NCBI RefSeq assembly: GCF_001976065.1
Contig: NZ_MNAH01000004.1
Span: forward strand, 436,519 to 500,518
From: Pseudomonas putida
GTDB lineage: Bacteria > Pseudomonadota > Gammaproteobacteria > Pseudomonadales > Pseudomonadaceae
Reading direction: 5' to 3'
DNA: 64,000 nucleotides
Within the stretch, counting starts at the first letter, position 1, and each line of letters starts with the position of its first letter. Both the position numbers and the translations under genes were made by a program. This document shows positions 36,107 to 44,938 of the stretch, piece by piece. Below the pieces are notes generated by a model, which was not told where the DNA came from, did not search any database, and saw only the letters and a program-made list of their open reading frames with translations.

Positions 36107-37600
36107 TTACAGCTTGATCCAGGTCGCCTTCAGCTCGGTGTACTTGTCGAACGCATGCAGCGACTTGTCGCGACCGTTGCCGGACTGCTTGAAGCCACCG
36201 AACGGCGCTGTCATGTCGCCGCCATCGTACTGGTTGACCCATACGCTACCAGCACGCAGTGCGCGAGCGGTCAGGTGCGCCTTGGAGATGTCCTTGGTCC
36301 ACACTGCAGCGGCGAGGCCGTATGGCGTGTCGTTGGCGATCGCGATGGCTTCTTCGGCGGTATCGAAAGCGATGACCGACAGCACAGGACCGAAGATCTC
36401 TTCCTGGGCGATTTTCATCGCGTTGCTCACGCCATCGAAAATCGTTGGTTCAACGTAGGTGCCGCCCGTTTCCTGCAGCGTACGCTTGCCACCCGCGACG
36501 AGCTTGGCGCCGTCGCTGTGACCGGACTCGATGTACGACAGCACGGTGTTCATCTGCTGGGTATCCACCAGCGCGCCGACGTTGGTCGCCGGGTCCAGCG
36601 GGTTGCCCGGCTTCCAGGTTTTCAGGGCTTCGATCACCAGCGGCAGGAACTGGTCCTTGATCGAGCGCTCCACCAGCAGGCGCGAACCGGCGGTGCAGAC
36701 TTCGCCCTGGTTGAACGCAATGGCGCCGGCAGCGGCTTCAGCGGCCTCTTGCAGATTCGGCGCATCGGCGAAAACGATGTTCGGGCTCTTGCCACCGGCT
36801 TCGAGCCAGACGCGCTTCATGTTCGACTCGCCGGAGTAGATCAGCAGTTGCTTGGCGATCTTGGTCGAACCGGTGAACACCAGGGTGTCTACGTCGTTAT
36901 GCAGGGCCAGGGCCTTGCCGACGGTGTGACCGTAACCTGGCAGCACGTTGAGCACGCCTTTCGGGATGCCGGCTTCGACGGCCAGGGCAGCGATGCGGAT
37001 GGCGGTCAGCGGGGATTTTTCGGATGGCTTGAGGATTACCGAGTTACCGGTGGACAACGCCGGGCCGAGCTTCCAGCAGGCCATCATCAGCGGGAAGTTC
37101 CACGGCACAATGGCACCGACAACGCCGACCGGCTCGCGAGTCACCAGACCCAGCTGATCGTGCGGAGTAGCCGCCACTTCATCGTAGATCTTGTCGATGG
37201 CTTCGCCACTCCAGCTCAGGGCTTGCGCCGCACCAGGAACGTCGATGTACAGGGAATCGCTGATCGGCTTGCCCATGTCCAGGGTTTCAAGCAGGGCCAG
37301 CTCTTCGGCGTGCTGCTTGAGCAGGCCGGCGAAACGGATCATGGTGGCTTTGCGTTTGGTCGGCGCCAGGCGCGACCAGACACCGGAATTGAAAGTGGCG
37401 CGGGCGTTTTCAACAGCGCGCTGGGCATCGGCGGCGTCACAGCTGGCAATCTTGCCCAGCAGGCGACCATCGACCGGGCTGATGCACTCGAAGGTCTCGG
37501 CAGAGACGGCATCGGTGTATTCGCCATTGATGTAGGCGCGGCCTTCGATCTTCAGATCGCGAGCGCGTTGCTCCCAGTCGGCACGAGTCAGGGTGGTCAT
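36107..37600 (-). CDS. kauB: Aldehyde dehydrogenase, KauB/PuuC-like
   Basis: 497 residues. NAD(P)-dependent ALDH with the cofactor segment VPWNFPLMMACWKLGPAL, catalytic Glu in LEAGGKSPN (~268) and nucleophile Cys302 in GEVCTAGS, plus the C-terminal GGFKQSGNGRD. It resembles KauB of P. aeruginosa (PA5312), which oxidises 4-guanidinobutyraldehyde and gamma-glutamyl-aminoaldehydes from polyamine and arginine breakdown, and PuuC. The PauR-like regulator at 20.6 kb is a plausible controller. In P. aeruginosa gabT2 (PA5313) is next to it, but here a cupin gene follows divergently and no aminotransferase is seen. Confidence 0.85.
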   Translation of the reverse strand: MTTLTRADWEQRARDLKIEGRAYINGEYTDAVSAETFECISPVDGRLLGKIASCDAADAQRAVENARATFNSGVWSRLAPTKRKATMIRFAGLLKQHAEELALLETLDMGKPISDSLYIDVPGAAQALSWSGEAIDKIYDEVAATPHDQLGLVTREPVGVVGAIVPWNFPLMMACWKLGPALSTGNSVILKPSEKSPLTAIRIAALAVEAGIPKGVLNVLPGYGHTVGKALALHNDVDTLVFTGSTKIAKQLLIYSGESNMKRVWLEAGGKSPNIVFADAPNLQEAAEAAAGAIAFNQGEVCTAGSRLLVERSIKDQFLPLVIEALKTWKPGNPLDPATNVGALVDTQQMNTVLSYIESGHSDGAKLVAGGKRTLQETGGTYVEPTIFDGVSNAMKIAQEEIFGPVLSVIAFDTAEEAIAIANDTPYGLAAAVWTKDISKAHLTARALRAGSVWVNQYDGGDMTAPFGGFKQSGNGRDKSLHAFDKYTELKATWIKL

Positions 37601-37834
37601 GCGAGTGTCCTCCTCTTATTGAATACGACACCCGCGTTCTTCGCGGGCGCTGTCAGGAATTCTGCCCGGCCAGCCTGCTTTCGGCCCAAGGCAATCACCA
37701 CCCTAAACCAGCGGCAGGTGAAGTTTCAATATATTTGACATAACGCCGGCAAACGGCCTTGCGATGTTCATTTTAATAAACATAGACTTTGGCTCTTTCA
37801 ACCACTCGCGTCGCAATCACGGGGGAATACAACA

Positions 37835-38197
37835 ATGAGCATCCAGAACATCGTCGACTTCAGCCAGGCCACCACCGAACCCGAGCGTTATCGCCCGGAC
37901 CCGGCGAAAGTCCTCAAGGGCGACCCTGAGCAAGTGGTGTACAACCACTACAACAGCCCATGCGGCCAGCTGAATGCCGGCGTATGGGAAGGCGCCGTCG
38001 GCCAGTGGCTGGTGAACTTCACCGAGCATGAATACTGCGAAATCGTCCAGGGCGTTTCCGTGCTGCGCGACAACGACGGCAACAGCAAAACCGTACGCGC
38101 GGGCGATCGCTTCGTGATCCCGGCAGGCTTCCGGGGTACCTGGGAGGTGCTGGAGCCGTGCCGCAAGATTTATGTGGCGTTTGAGCAGAAGGCCTGA
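37835..38197 (+). CDS. Cupin-domain protein
   Basis: 120 residues with a single cupin fold (RmlC type): a first motif around NFTEHEYCEIVQG and a second around GDRFVIPAGFRGTWEV. Metal ligands are only partly conserved. Cupins of this form (DUF861-like) lie beside aldehyde dehydrogenases of amine catabolism. It is divergent from the KauB-like gene with 234 bp between, a likely shared control region. Confidence 0.82.
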   Translation: MSIQNIVDFSQATTEPERYRPDPAKVLKGDPEQVVYNHYNSPCGQLNAGVWEGAVGQWLVNFTEHEYCEIVQGVSVLRDNDGNSKTVRAGDRFVIPAGFRGTWEVLEPCRKIYVAFEQKA

Positions 38198-38211
38198 GGA
38201 TTTTTGTTGTC

Positions 38212-38273
38212 AGGAAAGCCCGCTCCCACAGTTGCCCGCATTCCAATGGGGGAGCGAGCCTGCTCGCGAAGGG
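38212..38273. repeat. Degenerate REP pair after the cupin gene
   Basis: A partial REP (AAAGCCCGCTCCCACAG) and a full inverted copy (GGGAGCGAGCCTGCTCGCGA), closer together than in other pairs here and missing the outer arm of the left copy. Confidence 0.65.
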
Positions 38274-38306
38274 GCCGCCCCGACCAATGCAAAACCATCA
38301 GGCAAC

Positions 38307-38343
38307 AAAAAAGGCCCGTATCTCGCGATACGGGCCTTTTTCG
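38307..38343. terminator. Bidirectional terminator between cupin gene and rpmG
   Basis: AAAAAAGGCCCGTATC and GATACGGGCCTTTTT form an ~11-bp stem with A and T runs on both sides, so it can end both the cupin and the rpmBG transcripts. Confidence 0.9.
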
Positions 38344-38361
38344 TAAGTCGGGAAAAATCAA

Positions 38362-38517
38362 TTACTTGATTTTGCCTTCCTTGTAGATCACGTGCTTGCG
38401 AACAACCGGATCAAATTTCTTGATCTCGATTTTGTCCGGGGTAGTGCGCTTGTTCTTGTCGGTAGTGTAGAAGTGACCAGTACCGGCGCTCGAAATCAAA
38501 CGAATCAATTCACGCAT
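38362..38517 (-). CDS. rpmG: 50S ribosomal protein L33
   Basis: 51 residues, reading MRELIRLISSAGTGHFYTTD and continuing to KEGKIK before TAA. This is the complete bL33 sequence pattern, in the zinc-free form because no CxxC pairs are present. It lies 11 bp downstream of rpmB, the usual rpmB-rpmG pair. Confidence 0.97.
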   Translation of the reverse strand: MRELIRLISSAGTGHFYTTDKNKRTTPDKIEIKKFDPVVRKHVIYKEGKIK

Positions 38518-38528
38518 GATTAGCTCCC

Positions 38529-38762
38529 TTAGATCTTGCCAGCGGCGCGGATTTCGGCCAGCACGACAGTGATGCCACGCTTGTCGATGATGCGCATGCC
38601 TTTGGCAGATACGCGCAGACGCACGAAACGTTTCTCTTCTTCAACCCAGAAGCGGTGATGCTGCAGGTTCGGCAGGAAACGACGACGGGTTTTGTTATTT
38701 GCGTGGGAAATGTTATTCCCAGTCACCGGACCCTTACCGGTAACTTGACAGACTCTCGACAT
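38529..38762 (-). CDS. rpmB: 50S ribosomal protein L28
   Basis: 77 residues, the normal length of bL28. Family hallmarks are the start MSRVCQVTGKGPVTGNN, SHANNKTRRRFLPNLQ and the C-terminal RIIDKRGI. It is a large-subunit protein transcribed with rpmG and ended by the hairpin at 38307-38343. Confidence 0.98.
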   Translation of the reverse strand: MSRVCQVTGKGPVTGNNISHANNKTRRRFLPNLQHHRFWVEEEKRFVRLRVSAKGMRIIDKRGITVVLAEIRAAGKI

Positions 38763-39209
38763 GCCTCAGCCCTCTAAAACCACATGCCCAACCCGGCATG
38801 GGTTGGCCGCTTAATCTCTCAGTCATTTGGCGCCAGGCGCCGCGTTTCTTTAAGGGTCTTACCGGCTACACCTACAAACGAAGGAACCGGGCCCCTAGAA
38901 AAGAGCGCTGCTTTATACCAGAAAGACTCGAGTGCAACAACATTCGGTGTGCGCCGAGTTGATAAAAAACCCGTTTTTCAGCCGCCAAGCGCCTTGAATC
39001 AAGGCTATCGTCGATTTCGACCGCTCGTCGCAGAGAATCTGCCCGACAGGCCAATCGGGCTTTTTTCCAATCAGCGCTCACCAAAATCGCTCGGCTATAG
39101 TCCCCTGAAATCGAAAAAGGGGATAGTCATTTGCAATCCAGCCCACTAGGGTAAGCCTTTTCCAGACTGCACTCGCAGATGGGCCTTCGATCTGTAAAGG
39201 AACCCGACC
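38763..39209. promoter_or_regulatory. Intergenic region between rpmB and the peptide-binding protein gene
   Basis: 447 bp between divergent genes. It must hold the rpmBG promoter at the left and the binding-protein promoter at the right (CTCGGCTATAGTCCC near 39090-39105 could be a -10 region). A terminator-like hairpin with TTTTTT lies at 39041-39066 with no known gene before it. I do not see a convincing protein-coding gene in this stretch. Confidence 0.5.
39041..39066 (+). terminator. Terminator-like hairpin with no upstream gene
   Basis: GCCCGA and TCGGGC arms around an 8-base loop, followed by TTTTTT. It is oriented to end a plus-strand transcript, yet no annotated plus-strand gene lies upstream in this gap. 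It could close a small RNA or a leader transcript. Confidence 0.55.
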
Positions 39210-40796
39210 ATGCGCCTCGCGGCCCTACCGCTGTTGCTTGCCCCGCTCCTGCTGGGCCCACAGGCCTTCGCCGCCGCCCTGAGCGTGTGCACCGAGGCCA
39301 GCCCGGAAGGGTTCGATGTGGTGCAATACAACTCGCTGACCACCACCAACGCCTCAGCCGATGTGCTGATGAACCGCCTGGTGGATTTCGACACCGCCAG
39401 CGGCAAAGTGGTCGTCAGCCTCGCGGACAGCTGGGAAGTCACCCCGGATGGCCTGACCTACATCTTCAAGTTGCACCCTCAGGTGAAATTTCACCGCACC
39501 GAGTATTTCAACCCGACGCGGGAATTGACGGCCGAGGACGTGAAGTTCAGCTTCGACCGGATGCTCGACCCAGCCAACCCATGGCACAAAGTCGCCCAGA
39601 GCGGTTTTCCCCACGCTCAATCGATGCAATTGCCCGCGCTGATCAAGAAGATCGACGCGCTGGACCCGCTGACCGTACGCTTTACCCTGGATCACCCGGA
39701 CTCCACCTTTCTCGCCACCCTCAGCATGGGTTTCGCCTCGATCTACTCGGCGGAGTACGCCGACAAGCTGATGAAAGCCGGCACGCCAGAGAAGCTCAAC
39801 AGCCAGCCGATTGGCACGGGACCATTCGTGTTCACACGCTTTCAGAAGGACGCCACCGTTCGCTACAAAGCCAATGCCGACTACTTCGGCGGCAAGCCCT
39901 CGGTCGACCCGCTCATCTTTGCCATCACCCCCGACGCCAACGTGCGCTTGCAGAAACTGCGCCGCAACGAATGCCAGATTGCCCTGTCGCCCAAGCCTCT
40001 GGATGTACAGGCCGCGATGAAAGAGCCAACGTTGAAAGTCGAAAAGACTGACGCCTTCATGACCGCCTTCGTTGCCATCAACAGTCAACACCCCCCCTTG
40101 GACAAACCTGAGGTGCGCCAGGCGATCAACCTCGCCTTCGACAAGGCCAACTACGTAAAAGCCGTGTTCGAGGACACCGCCGAACCCGCCAACGGCCCCT
40201 ACCCGCCCAACACCTGGAGCTATGCGAAAGCATTGCCGGGCTACCCCCGTGACATCGAGAAGGCCAAGGCATTGATGGCCAAGGCAGGGCTCAAGGAGGG
40301 TTTCCAGACCACGATCTGGACCCGTCCGTCTGGCAGCCTGCTGAACCCCAACCCGAGCCTGGGTGCCCAGTTGCTGCAGTCCGACCTGGCGGAAATCGGC
40401 ATTCAAGCGGAAATTCGCGTGATCGAATGGGGCGAACTGATCCGCCGCGCCAAGGCTGGTGAACACGACCTGTTGTTCATGGGCTGGGCCGGTGACAACG
40501 GCGACCCGGACAACTTCCTCACGCCGCAGTTTTCCTGCGCCGCAGTCAAGTCCGGGACCAACTTTGCCCGCTATTGCAACCAGGACCTGGACAAGTTGAT
40601 CAGCGCCGGCAAGACCACCGGCGAGCAAGGTGTGCGCACCAAACTCTACGAACAGGCGCAGACGCAAATCCAGCAACAGGCGTTGTGGCTGCCGCTGGCT
40701 CATCCGACGGCCTTCGCGCTGACGAACAAGAATGTCGAGGGGTATTCGGTGAGCCCGTTCGGGCGGCAGGACTACTCCAAGGTCAACATCAAATAG
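39210..40796 (+). CDS. ABC transporter substrate-binding protein, peptide type (DppA/SapA-like)
   Basis: 528 residues. Signal peptide to about residue 23 (PQAFA-AAL). Family 5 solute-binding protein with VCTEASPEGFDVVQYN at the mature N-terminus, ELTAEDVKFSFDRML at ~105 and GWAGDNGDPDNFLTPQFSC at ~430. These are typical of dipeptide-binding DppA. It stands alone without permease or ATPase genes, so it must work with a transporter encoded elsewhere. AAGGA lies upstream of the ATG. PA5317 has this place in P. aeruginosa. Confidence 0.9.
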   Translation: MRLAALPLLLAPLLLGPQAFAAALSVCTEASPEGFDVVQYNSLTTTNASADVLMNRLVDFDTASGKVVVSLADSWEVTPDGLTYIFKLHPQVKFHRTEYFNPTRELTAEDVKFSFDRMLDPANPWHKVAQSGFPHAQSMQLPALIKKIDALDPLTVRFTLDHPDSTFLATLSMGFASIYSAEYADKLMKAGTPEKLNSQPIGTGPFVFTRFQKDATVRYKANADYFGGKPSVDPLIFAITPDANVRLQKLRRNECQIALSPKPLDVQAAMKEPTLKVEKTDAFMTAFVAINSQHPPLDKPEVRQAINLAFDKANYVKAVFEDTAEPANGPYPPNTWSYAKALPGYPRDIEKAKALMAKAGLKEGFQTTIWTRPSGSLLNPNPSLGAQLLQSDLAEIGIQAEIRVIEWGELIRRAKAGEHDLLFMGWAGDNGDPDNFLTPQFSCAAVKSGTNFARYCNQDLDKLISAGKTTGEQGVRTKLYEQAQTQIQQQALWLPLAHPTAFALTNKNVEGYSVSPFGRQDYSKVNIK

Positions 40797-40816
40797 TCCG
40801 CCCCGACGCAAAACTC

Positions 40817-40847
40817 TGTAGGCGCCGGCTTGCTGCGGGCGCCTACA
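40817..40847. repeat. REP-like hairpin between binding-protein gene and radC
   Basis: TGTAGGCGCC and GGCGCCTACA form a perfect 10-bp stem around an 11-base loop (GGCTTGCTGCG). It lies between convergent genes and may act as a transcription-end hairpin. Confidence 0.75.
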
Positions 40848-40861
40848 AGGTTTTGCGTGCT

Positions 40862-41536
40862 TCACATCCAGCCGTACTCCGCCATGGACAACGGATCGCC
40901 GTCGCCGATGATGAAATGGTCGAGTACCCGCACATCGATCAGGTCCAGCGCCTTTTGCAGGCGCTTGGTCAGCACCCTGTCGGCCTGGCTGGGGTCGGTG
41001 TTGCCCGACGGATGGTTGTGGCACAGGATCAATGCAGCGGCATTGTGCGCCAGTGCACGCTTGACCACTTGCCGCGGATGAACGCTGGTGTTGTCGATCG
41101 AGCCGCGAAACAGCACCTCAAAATCCAATACCTGATTCCGGGAATCGAGAAACAGGCAGCCGAATACCTCATGGGGTTCATGGCGCAACATCGCCTTGAG
41201 GTATTCACGCACCACCTGCGGATTTTCCAGCGCCGACTTTTCCCGCGCTCGCTCGGCCAGATGGCGCTTGCTCATTTCCTGGGCAGCCTGCAATTGCGCG
41301 AACTTCGCCGGCCCAAGTCCCAACTGCTTGCTGAACGCCTCCTGATCGGCTTCCAGGAGCAAACGCAGGCTGCCAAACTGACTCAACAGGTGTCGGGCCA
41401 GGTCTACGGCGCTTTTACCCACCACGCCGGTTCGTAAAAATATCGCCAGCAGCTCGGCGTCCGAAAGACTTCCCGCGCCCTGTTCAAGTAACCTCTCCCG
41501 CGGCCGTTCCGCCGACGGCCAATCGCGAATACTCAT
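40862..41536 (-). CDS. radC: JAB/MPN-domain protein RadC
   Basis: 224 residues. An N-terminal helix-hairpin-helix-like region (~1-95, including RERLLEQGAGSLSDAELLAI) precedes the JAMM metal-binding domain with LCHNHPSGNTDPSQAD, the HxHPSGx(4)SxxD signature. The cellular role of RadC is unsettled; a proteolytic or nucleic-acid role has been proposed. It is divergent from coaBC, as in many gamma-proteobacteria. Confidence 0.95.
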   Translation of the reverse strand: MSIRDWPSAERPRERLLEQGAGSLSDAELLAIFLRTGVVGKSAVDLARHLLSQFGSLRLLLEADQEAFSKQLGLGPAKFAQLQAAQEMSKRHLAERAREKSALENPQVVREYLKAMLRHEPHEVFGCLFLDSRNQVLDFEVLFRGSIDNTSVHPRQVVKRALAHNAAALILCHNHPSGNTDPSQADRVLTKRLQKALDLIDVRVLDHFIIGDGDPLSMAEYGWM

Positions 41537-41671
41537 AGCACCTCCCTGTCTGTGGGCGCCGCTGTTCCGTAGCGGTCGCTGTGATATCGTAGCCCATCTT
41601 TTTTGCGGGCGATTTCACTCCTGGGGAGGGGGTATCGCAACGCAGTCATCAACGAAATGAAAGGCAGGCCT

Positions 41672-42880
41672 ATGCAGCGGCTGTATCGGAAACGCATTGT
41701 TCTGGGCGTCGGCGGCGGTATCGCTGCCTACAAGAGCGCCGACCTGGTTCGCCGCCTGATCGACCAGGGCGCCGAAGTGCGCGTGGTCATGACCCGGGGC
41801 GGCGCCGAGTTCATCACTCCACTGACCATGCAGGCCCTGTCCGGGCATCCGGTCCACCTGGACCTGCTGGACCCGGCGGCCGAAGCCGCAATGGGCCACA
41901 TCGAACTGGCCAAATGGGCCGACCTGGTACTGATCGCACCCGCCACCGCCGACTTGATCGCGCGCCTGGCCCAGGGCATTGCCGATGACTTGCTGACCAC
42001 GCTGGTGCTGGCCACCGACGCCGTGGTTGCCGTCGCTCCGGCGATGAATCAGGCCATGTGGCGCGACCCGGCCACCCAGGCCAACCTGCAAACCCTCGAA
42101 AGCCGTGACATCAAGGCCTTCGGCCCGGCCTCCGGCAGTCAGGCCTGCGGCGACGTCGGCCTGGGGCGCATGCTCGAAGCCACGGAACTGGCCCAATGCG
42201 CGGCAGACTGCTTCCAGCGTCAGGCACTGACCGGCAAGCATGTGCTGATCACCGCCGGCCCGACCCAGGAAAACATCGACCCGGTGCGCTACATCACCAA
42301 CCACAGCTCCGGAAAAATGGGCTTTGCCCTGGCCGAAGCGGCGGTTGAAGCCGGTGCCCGCGTCACCCTGATCACCGGCCCCGTGCACCTGCCGACCCCG
42401 GATCGTGTCACGCGCATCGACGTGGTCAGTGCCCGCGACATGCTCGCCGCGTGTGAAGCGGCAATTCCTTGCGACCTGTTTATCGCCTCGGCTGCGGTCG
42501 CGGATTACCGCCCGGAAGTCGTCGCGCCACAAAAACTCAAGAAAGATCCTACGAACGGCGACGGCTTGTTGCTACAAATGGTGCGAAACCCGGACATCCT
42601 GGCCAGCATCGCCACACGCCCCGACCGTCCGTTCAGTGTCGGTTTCGCCGCCGAAACCGAACACCTGCTCGACTACGCTGCCCGCAAGCTGAAAGACAAG
42701 AACCTCGATTTGATCGTCGCCAACGACGTTGCCAACCCGAGCATTGGCTTCAACAGCGAAGAAAACGCCTGCAGCGTGATCGACCGTGAGCTTCACGCCA
42801 CACTCTTCGCCCAGACCAGCAAGAGCAAGATTGCTCGCCAGCTGATCACTTTTATCGCCGAACGTCTGAACCAGGTTTAA
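41672..42880 (+). CDS. coaBC: Bifunctional phosphopantothenoylcysteine decarboxylase/synthetase
   Basis: 402 residues from the ATG at 41672, giving the usual start MQRLYRKRIVLGVGGGIAAY. The N-terminal CoaC flavoprotein domain (~1-190) has ADLVLIAPATADLIA and APAMNQAMW; the C-terminal CoaB domain (~190-402) has ITAGPTQENIDPVRYITN and KLKKDP. Together they make 4'-phosphopantetheine for coenzyme A from phosphopantothenate and cysteine. dut begins 5 bp after its stop. Confidence 0.96.
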   Translation: MQRLYRKRIVLGVGGGIAAYKSADLVRRLIDQGAEVRVVMTRGGAEFITPLTMQALSGHPVHLDLLDPAAEAAMGHIELAKWADLVLIAPATADLIARLAQGIADDLLTTLVLATDAVVAVAPAMNQAMWRDPATQANLQTLESRDIKAFGPASGSQACGDVGLGRMLEATELAQCAADCFQRQALTGKHVLITAGPTQENIDPVRYITNHSSGKMGFALAEAAVEAGARVTLITGPVHLPTPDRVTRIDVVSARDMLAACEAAIPCDLFIASAAVADYRPEVVAPQKLKKDPTNGDGLLLQMVRNPDILASIATRPDRPFSVGFAAETEHLLDYAARKLKDKNLDLIVANDVANPSIGFNSEENACSVIDRELHATLFAQTSKSKIARQLITFIAERLNQV

Positions 42881-42885
42881 TTTAC

Positions 42886-43341
42886 ATGCACGCTTTGCAA
42901 GCCAAGATCCTCGATCCCCGCATCGGTACCGAATTCCCGCTGCCGCAGTACGCCACGCCAGGCTCTGCCGGCCTTGACCTGCGCGCCATGCTGGAGCAGG
43001 ACATCGTGATCAAGCCGGGTGAAACCGTATTGATCCCCACCGGCCTGTCGGTCTACATCGGCGACCCGAACCTGGCGGCGCTTATCCTGCCGCGCTCCGG
43101 CCTGGGCCATAAGCACGGCATCGTCCTGGGTAACCTGGTCGGGCTGATTGACTCCGACTACCAGGGTCCGCTGATGGTCTCCTGCTGGAACCGTGGCCAG
43201 ACAGACTTCACCATGACCGTTGGCGAGCGTCTGGCGCAACTGGTGCTGGTGCCGGTGGTGCAGGCGCATTTCGAGATGGTTGAAGAGTTCGTCGAGACCC
43301 AGCGCGGTACCGGCGGCTTCGGTCATTCCGGCAGCCGCTGA
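42886..43341 (+). CDS. dut: Deoxyuridine 5'-triphosphate nucleotidohydrolase
   Basis: 151 residues. Trimeric dUTPase with the five family motifs, among them GSAGLDLRAM, PRSGLGHKHGIVLGN, GLIDSDYQG and the flexible C-terminal RGTGGFGHSGSR. It hydrolyses dUTP to dUMP, limiting uracil in DNA and feeding thymidylate synthesis. It forms an operon with coaBC, 5 bp apart. Confidence 0.97.
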   Translation: MHALQAKILDPRIGTEFPLPQYATPGSAGLDLRAMLEQDIVIKPGETVLIPTGLSVYIGDPNLAALILPRSGLGHKHGIVLGNLVGLIDSDYQGPLMVSCWNRGQTDFTMTVGERLAQLVLVPVVQAHFEMVEEFVETQRGTGGFGHSGSR

Positions 43342-43466
43342 TACGCAATCTATACGCCTGAAATCAAGGGATTGACCGGTCCAAAAGCCGCTCGCGTTGC
43401 TGGCATGGCCTTTTCGCACCACGAACTCTGCGCGAAAAACGCCGTCATACCTTTCAGTTTGAACCT

Positions 43467-43487
43467 GCCGGCGAGTCATTCGCCGGC
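43467..43487. repeat. Perfect inverted repeat upstream of algC
   Basis: GCCGGCGA-GTCAT-TCGCCGGC, without a T run. It may act as a leader hairpin or an operator for algC. Confidence 0.45.
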
Positions 43488-43523
43488 CTGTCCAGCCACT
43501 TTCAAAATGGAGCATTACCCCAG

Positions 43524-44921
43524 ATGAGCACCCCAGTGCGCGTTGCCCCCAAGTTCCCCGACAGCATTTTCCGCGCCTATGACATACGCGGCACCGTCCC
43601 GGAATTTCTCAACGCCGAAACGGCTTACTGGCTCGGTCGCGCCATCGGTGCCCAGAGTCTGGCCCAGGATGAACCTAACGTTTGCGTAGGCCGTGACGGA
43701 CGCCTCTCTGGCCCGGAGCTGGTCGAACAGTTGATCCAAGGCCTGGCCGACAGCGGTTGCCATGTCAGCGACGTCGGCCTGGTGCCAACTCCGGCGCTGT
43801 ACTACGCCGCCAACGTACTGGCCGGCAAGTCCGGCGTAATGCTCACCGGCAGCCACAACCCATCGAACTACAACGGCTTCAAGATCGTCATTGCCGGCGA
43901 CACCCTGGCCAATGAACAGATCCAGGCCCTCCATGACCGCCTCAAGACCAACGACCTGACCAGCGGCAAGGGCAGCATCACAAAAGTCGAGATCCTCGAC
44001 CGCTACAGCACCGAAATCGTCCAGGACATCAAGCTGGCCCGCCGCCTGAAAGTCGTGGTGGACTGCGGCAATGGCGCGGCCGGCGTGATCGCCCCGCAAT
44101 TGATCGAAGCGCTGAACTGCGAAGTCATCCCGCTGTTCTGTGAAGTCGACGGCAACTTCCCCAACCATCACCCGGATCCGGGCAAGCCTGAAAACCTCGT
44201 CGACCTGATCGCCAAGGTCAAGGAAACCAACGCCGATCTCGGCCTGGCTTTCGACGGCGACGGCGACCGCGTCGGTGTGGTGACCAACACCGGCAGCATC
44301 GTCTTCCCTGACCGCTTGCTGATGCTGTTCGCCCGCGACGTGGTGGCGCGCAACCCGAACGCGGAAATCATTTTCGACGTCAAATGCACTCGCCGCCTGA
44401 TCCCGCTGATCAAGGAATACGGCGGTCGTCCGCTGATGTGGAAGACCGGTCACTCGCTGATCAAAAAGAAAATGAAACAATCCGGCGCCCTGCTGGCCGG
44501 CGAAATGAGCGGGCACATCTTCTTCAAGGAGCGCTGGTTCGGCTTCGACGACGGCATTTACAGCGCCGCGCGGTTGCTGGAAATCCTCAGCAAGGAAAAA
44601 TCCTCGGCCGAAGAGCTGTTCGCGACCTTCCCGAACGATATTTCTACGCCGGAAATCAATATCCATGTGACCGAAGAGAGCAAATTCAGCATCATTGATG
44701 CATTGCACGACGCGAAGTGGGGCGAAGGCGCCGACCTGACCACCATTGACGGCGTGCGAGTCGACTATGCCAAAGGCTGGGGCCTGGTTCGCGCTTCCAA
44801 CACCACACCGGTGCTGGTCCTGCGTTTCGAGGCCGATGACGAGGCTGAATTGCAACGCATCAAGGACGTTTTCCACGTCCAGTTGAAGCGTGTTGCACCT
44901 GATCTCCAACTACCGTTCTGA
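43524..44921 (+). CDS. algC: Phosphomannomutase/phosphoglucomutase
   Basis: 465 residues, the length of AlgC. The phosphoserine lies in TGSHNPSNYNGFK (Ser110), the metal site is DGDGDRVG, the sugar-binding loop is GEMSGHIFF and the C-terminal phosphate loop is RASNTTPVLVLRFE. It interconverts mannose-6-P/mannose-1-P and glucose-6-P/glucose-1-P for alginate, LPS and rhamnolipid precursors. GGAG precedes the ATG. The 180-bp gap after dut holds a perfect 8-bp inverted repeat (43467-43487). Confidence 0.96.
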   Translation: MSTPVRVAPKFPDSIFRAYDIRGTVPEFLNAETAYWLGRAIGAQSLAQDEPNVCVGRDGRLSGPELVEQLIQGLADSGCHVSDVGLVPTPALYYAANVLAGKSGVMLTGSHNPSNYNGFKIVIAGDTLANEQIQALHDRLKTNDLTSGKGSITKVEILDRYSTEIVQDIKLARRLKVVVDCGNGAAGVIAPQLIEALNCEVIPLFCEVDGNFPNHHPDPGKPENLVDLIAKVKETNADLGLAFDGDGDRVGVVTNTGSIVFPDRLLMLFARDVVARNPNAEIIFDVKCTRRLIPLIKEYGGRPLMWKTGHSLIKKKMKQSGALLAGEMSGHIFFKERWFGFDDGIYSAARLLEILSKEKSSAEELFATFPNDISTPEINIHVTEESKFSIIDALHDAKWGEGADLTTIDGVRVDYAKGWGLVRASNTTPVLVLRFEADDEAELQRIKDVFHVQLKRVAPDLQLPF

Positions 44922-44938
44922 TTCACCCGGAGCCCTGA

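Noticed and set aside
35990..37738. 582-codon plus-strand frame opposite the KauB-like gene
   Set aside because: It begins inside a REP element and mirrors the aldehyde dehydrogenase; the minus strand carries the real motifs, including Cys302.
38872..39084. 70-codon minus-strand frame between rpmB and the binding-protein gene
   Set aside because: No ribosome-binding site, no recognisable family and it crosses the orphan terminator hairpin; a small RNA is the better explanation if the region is transcribed.
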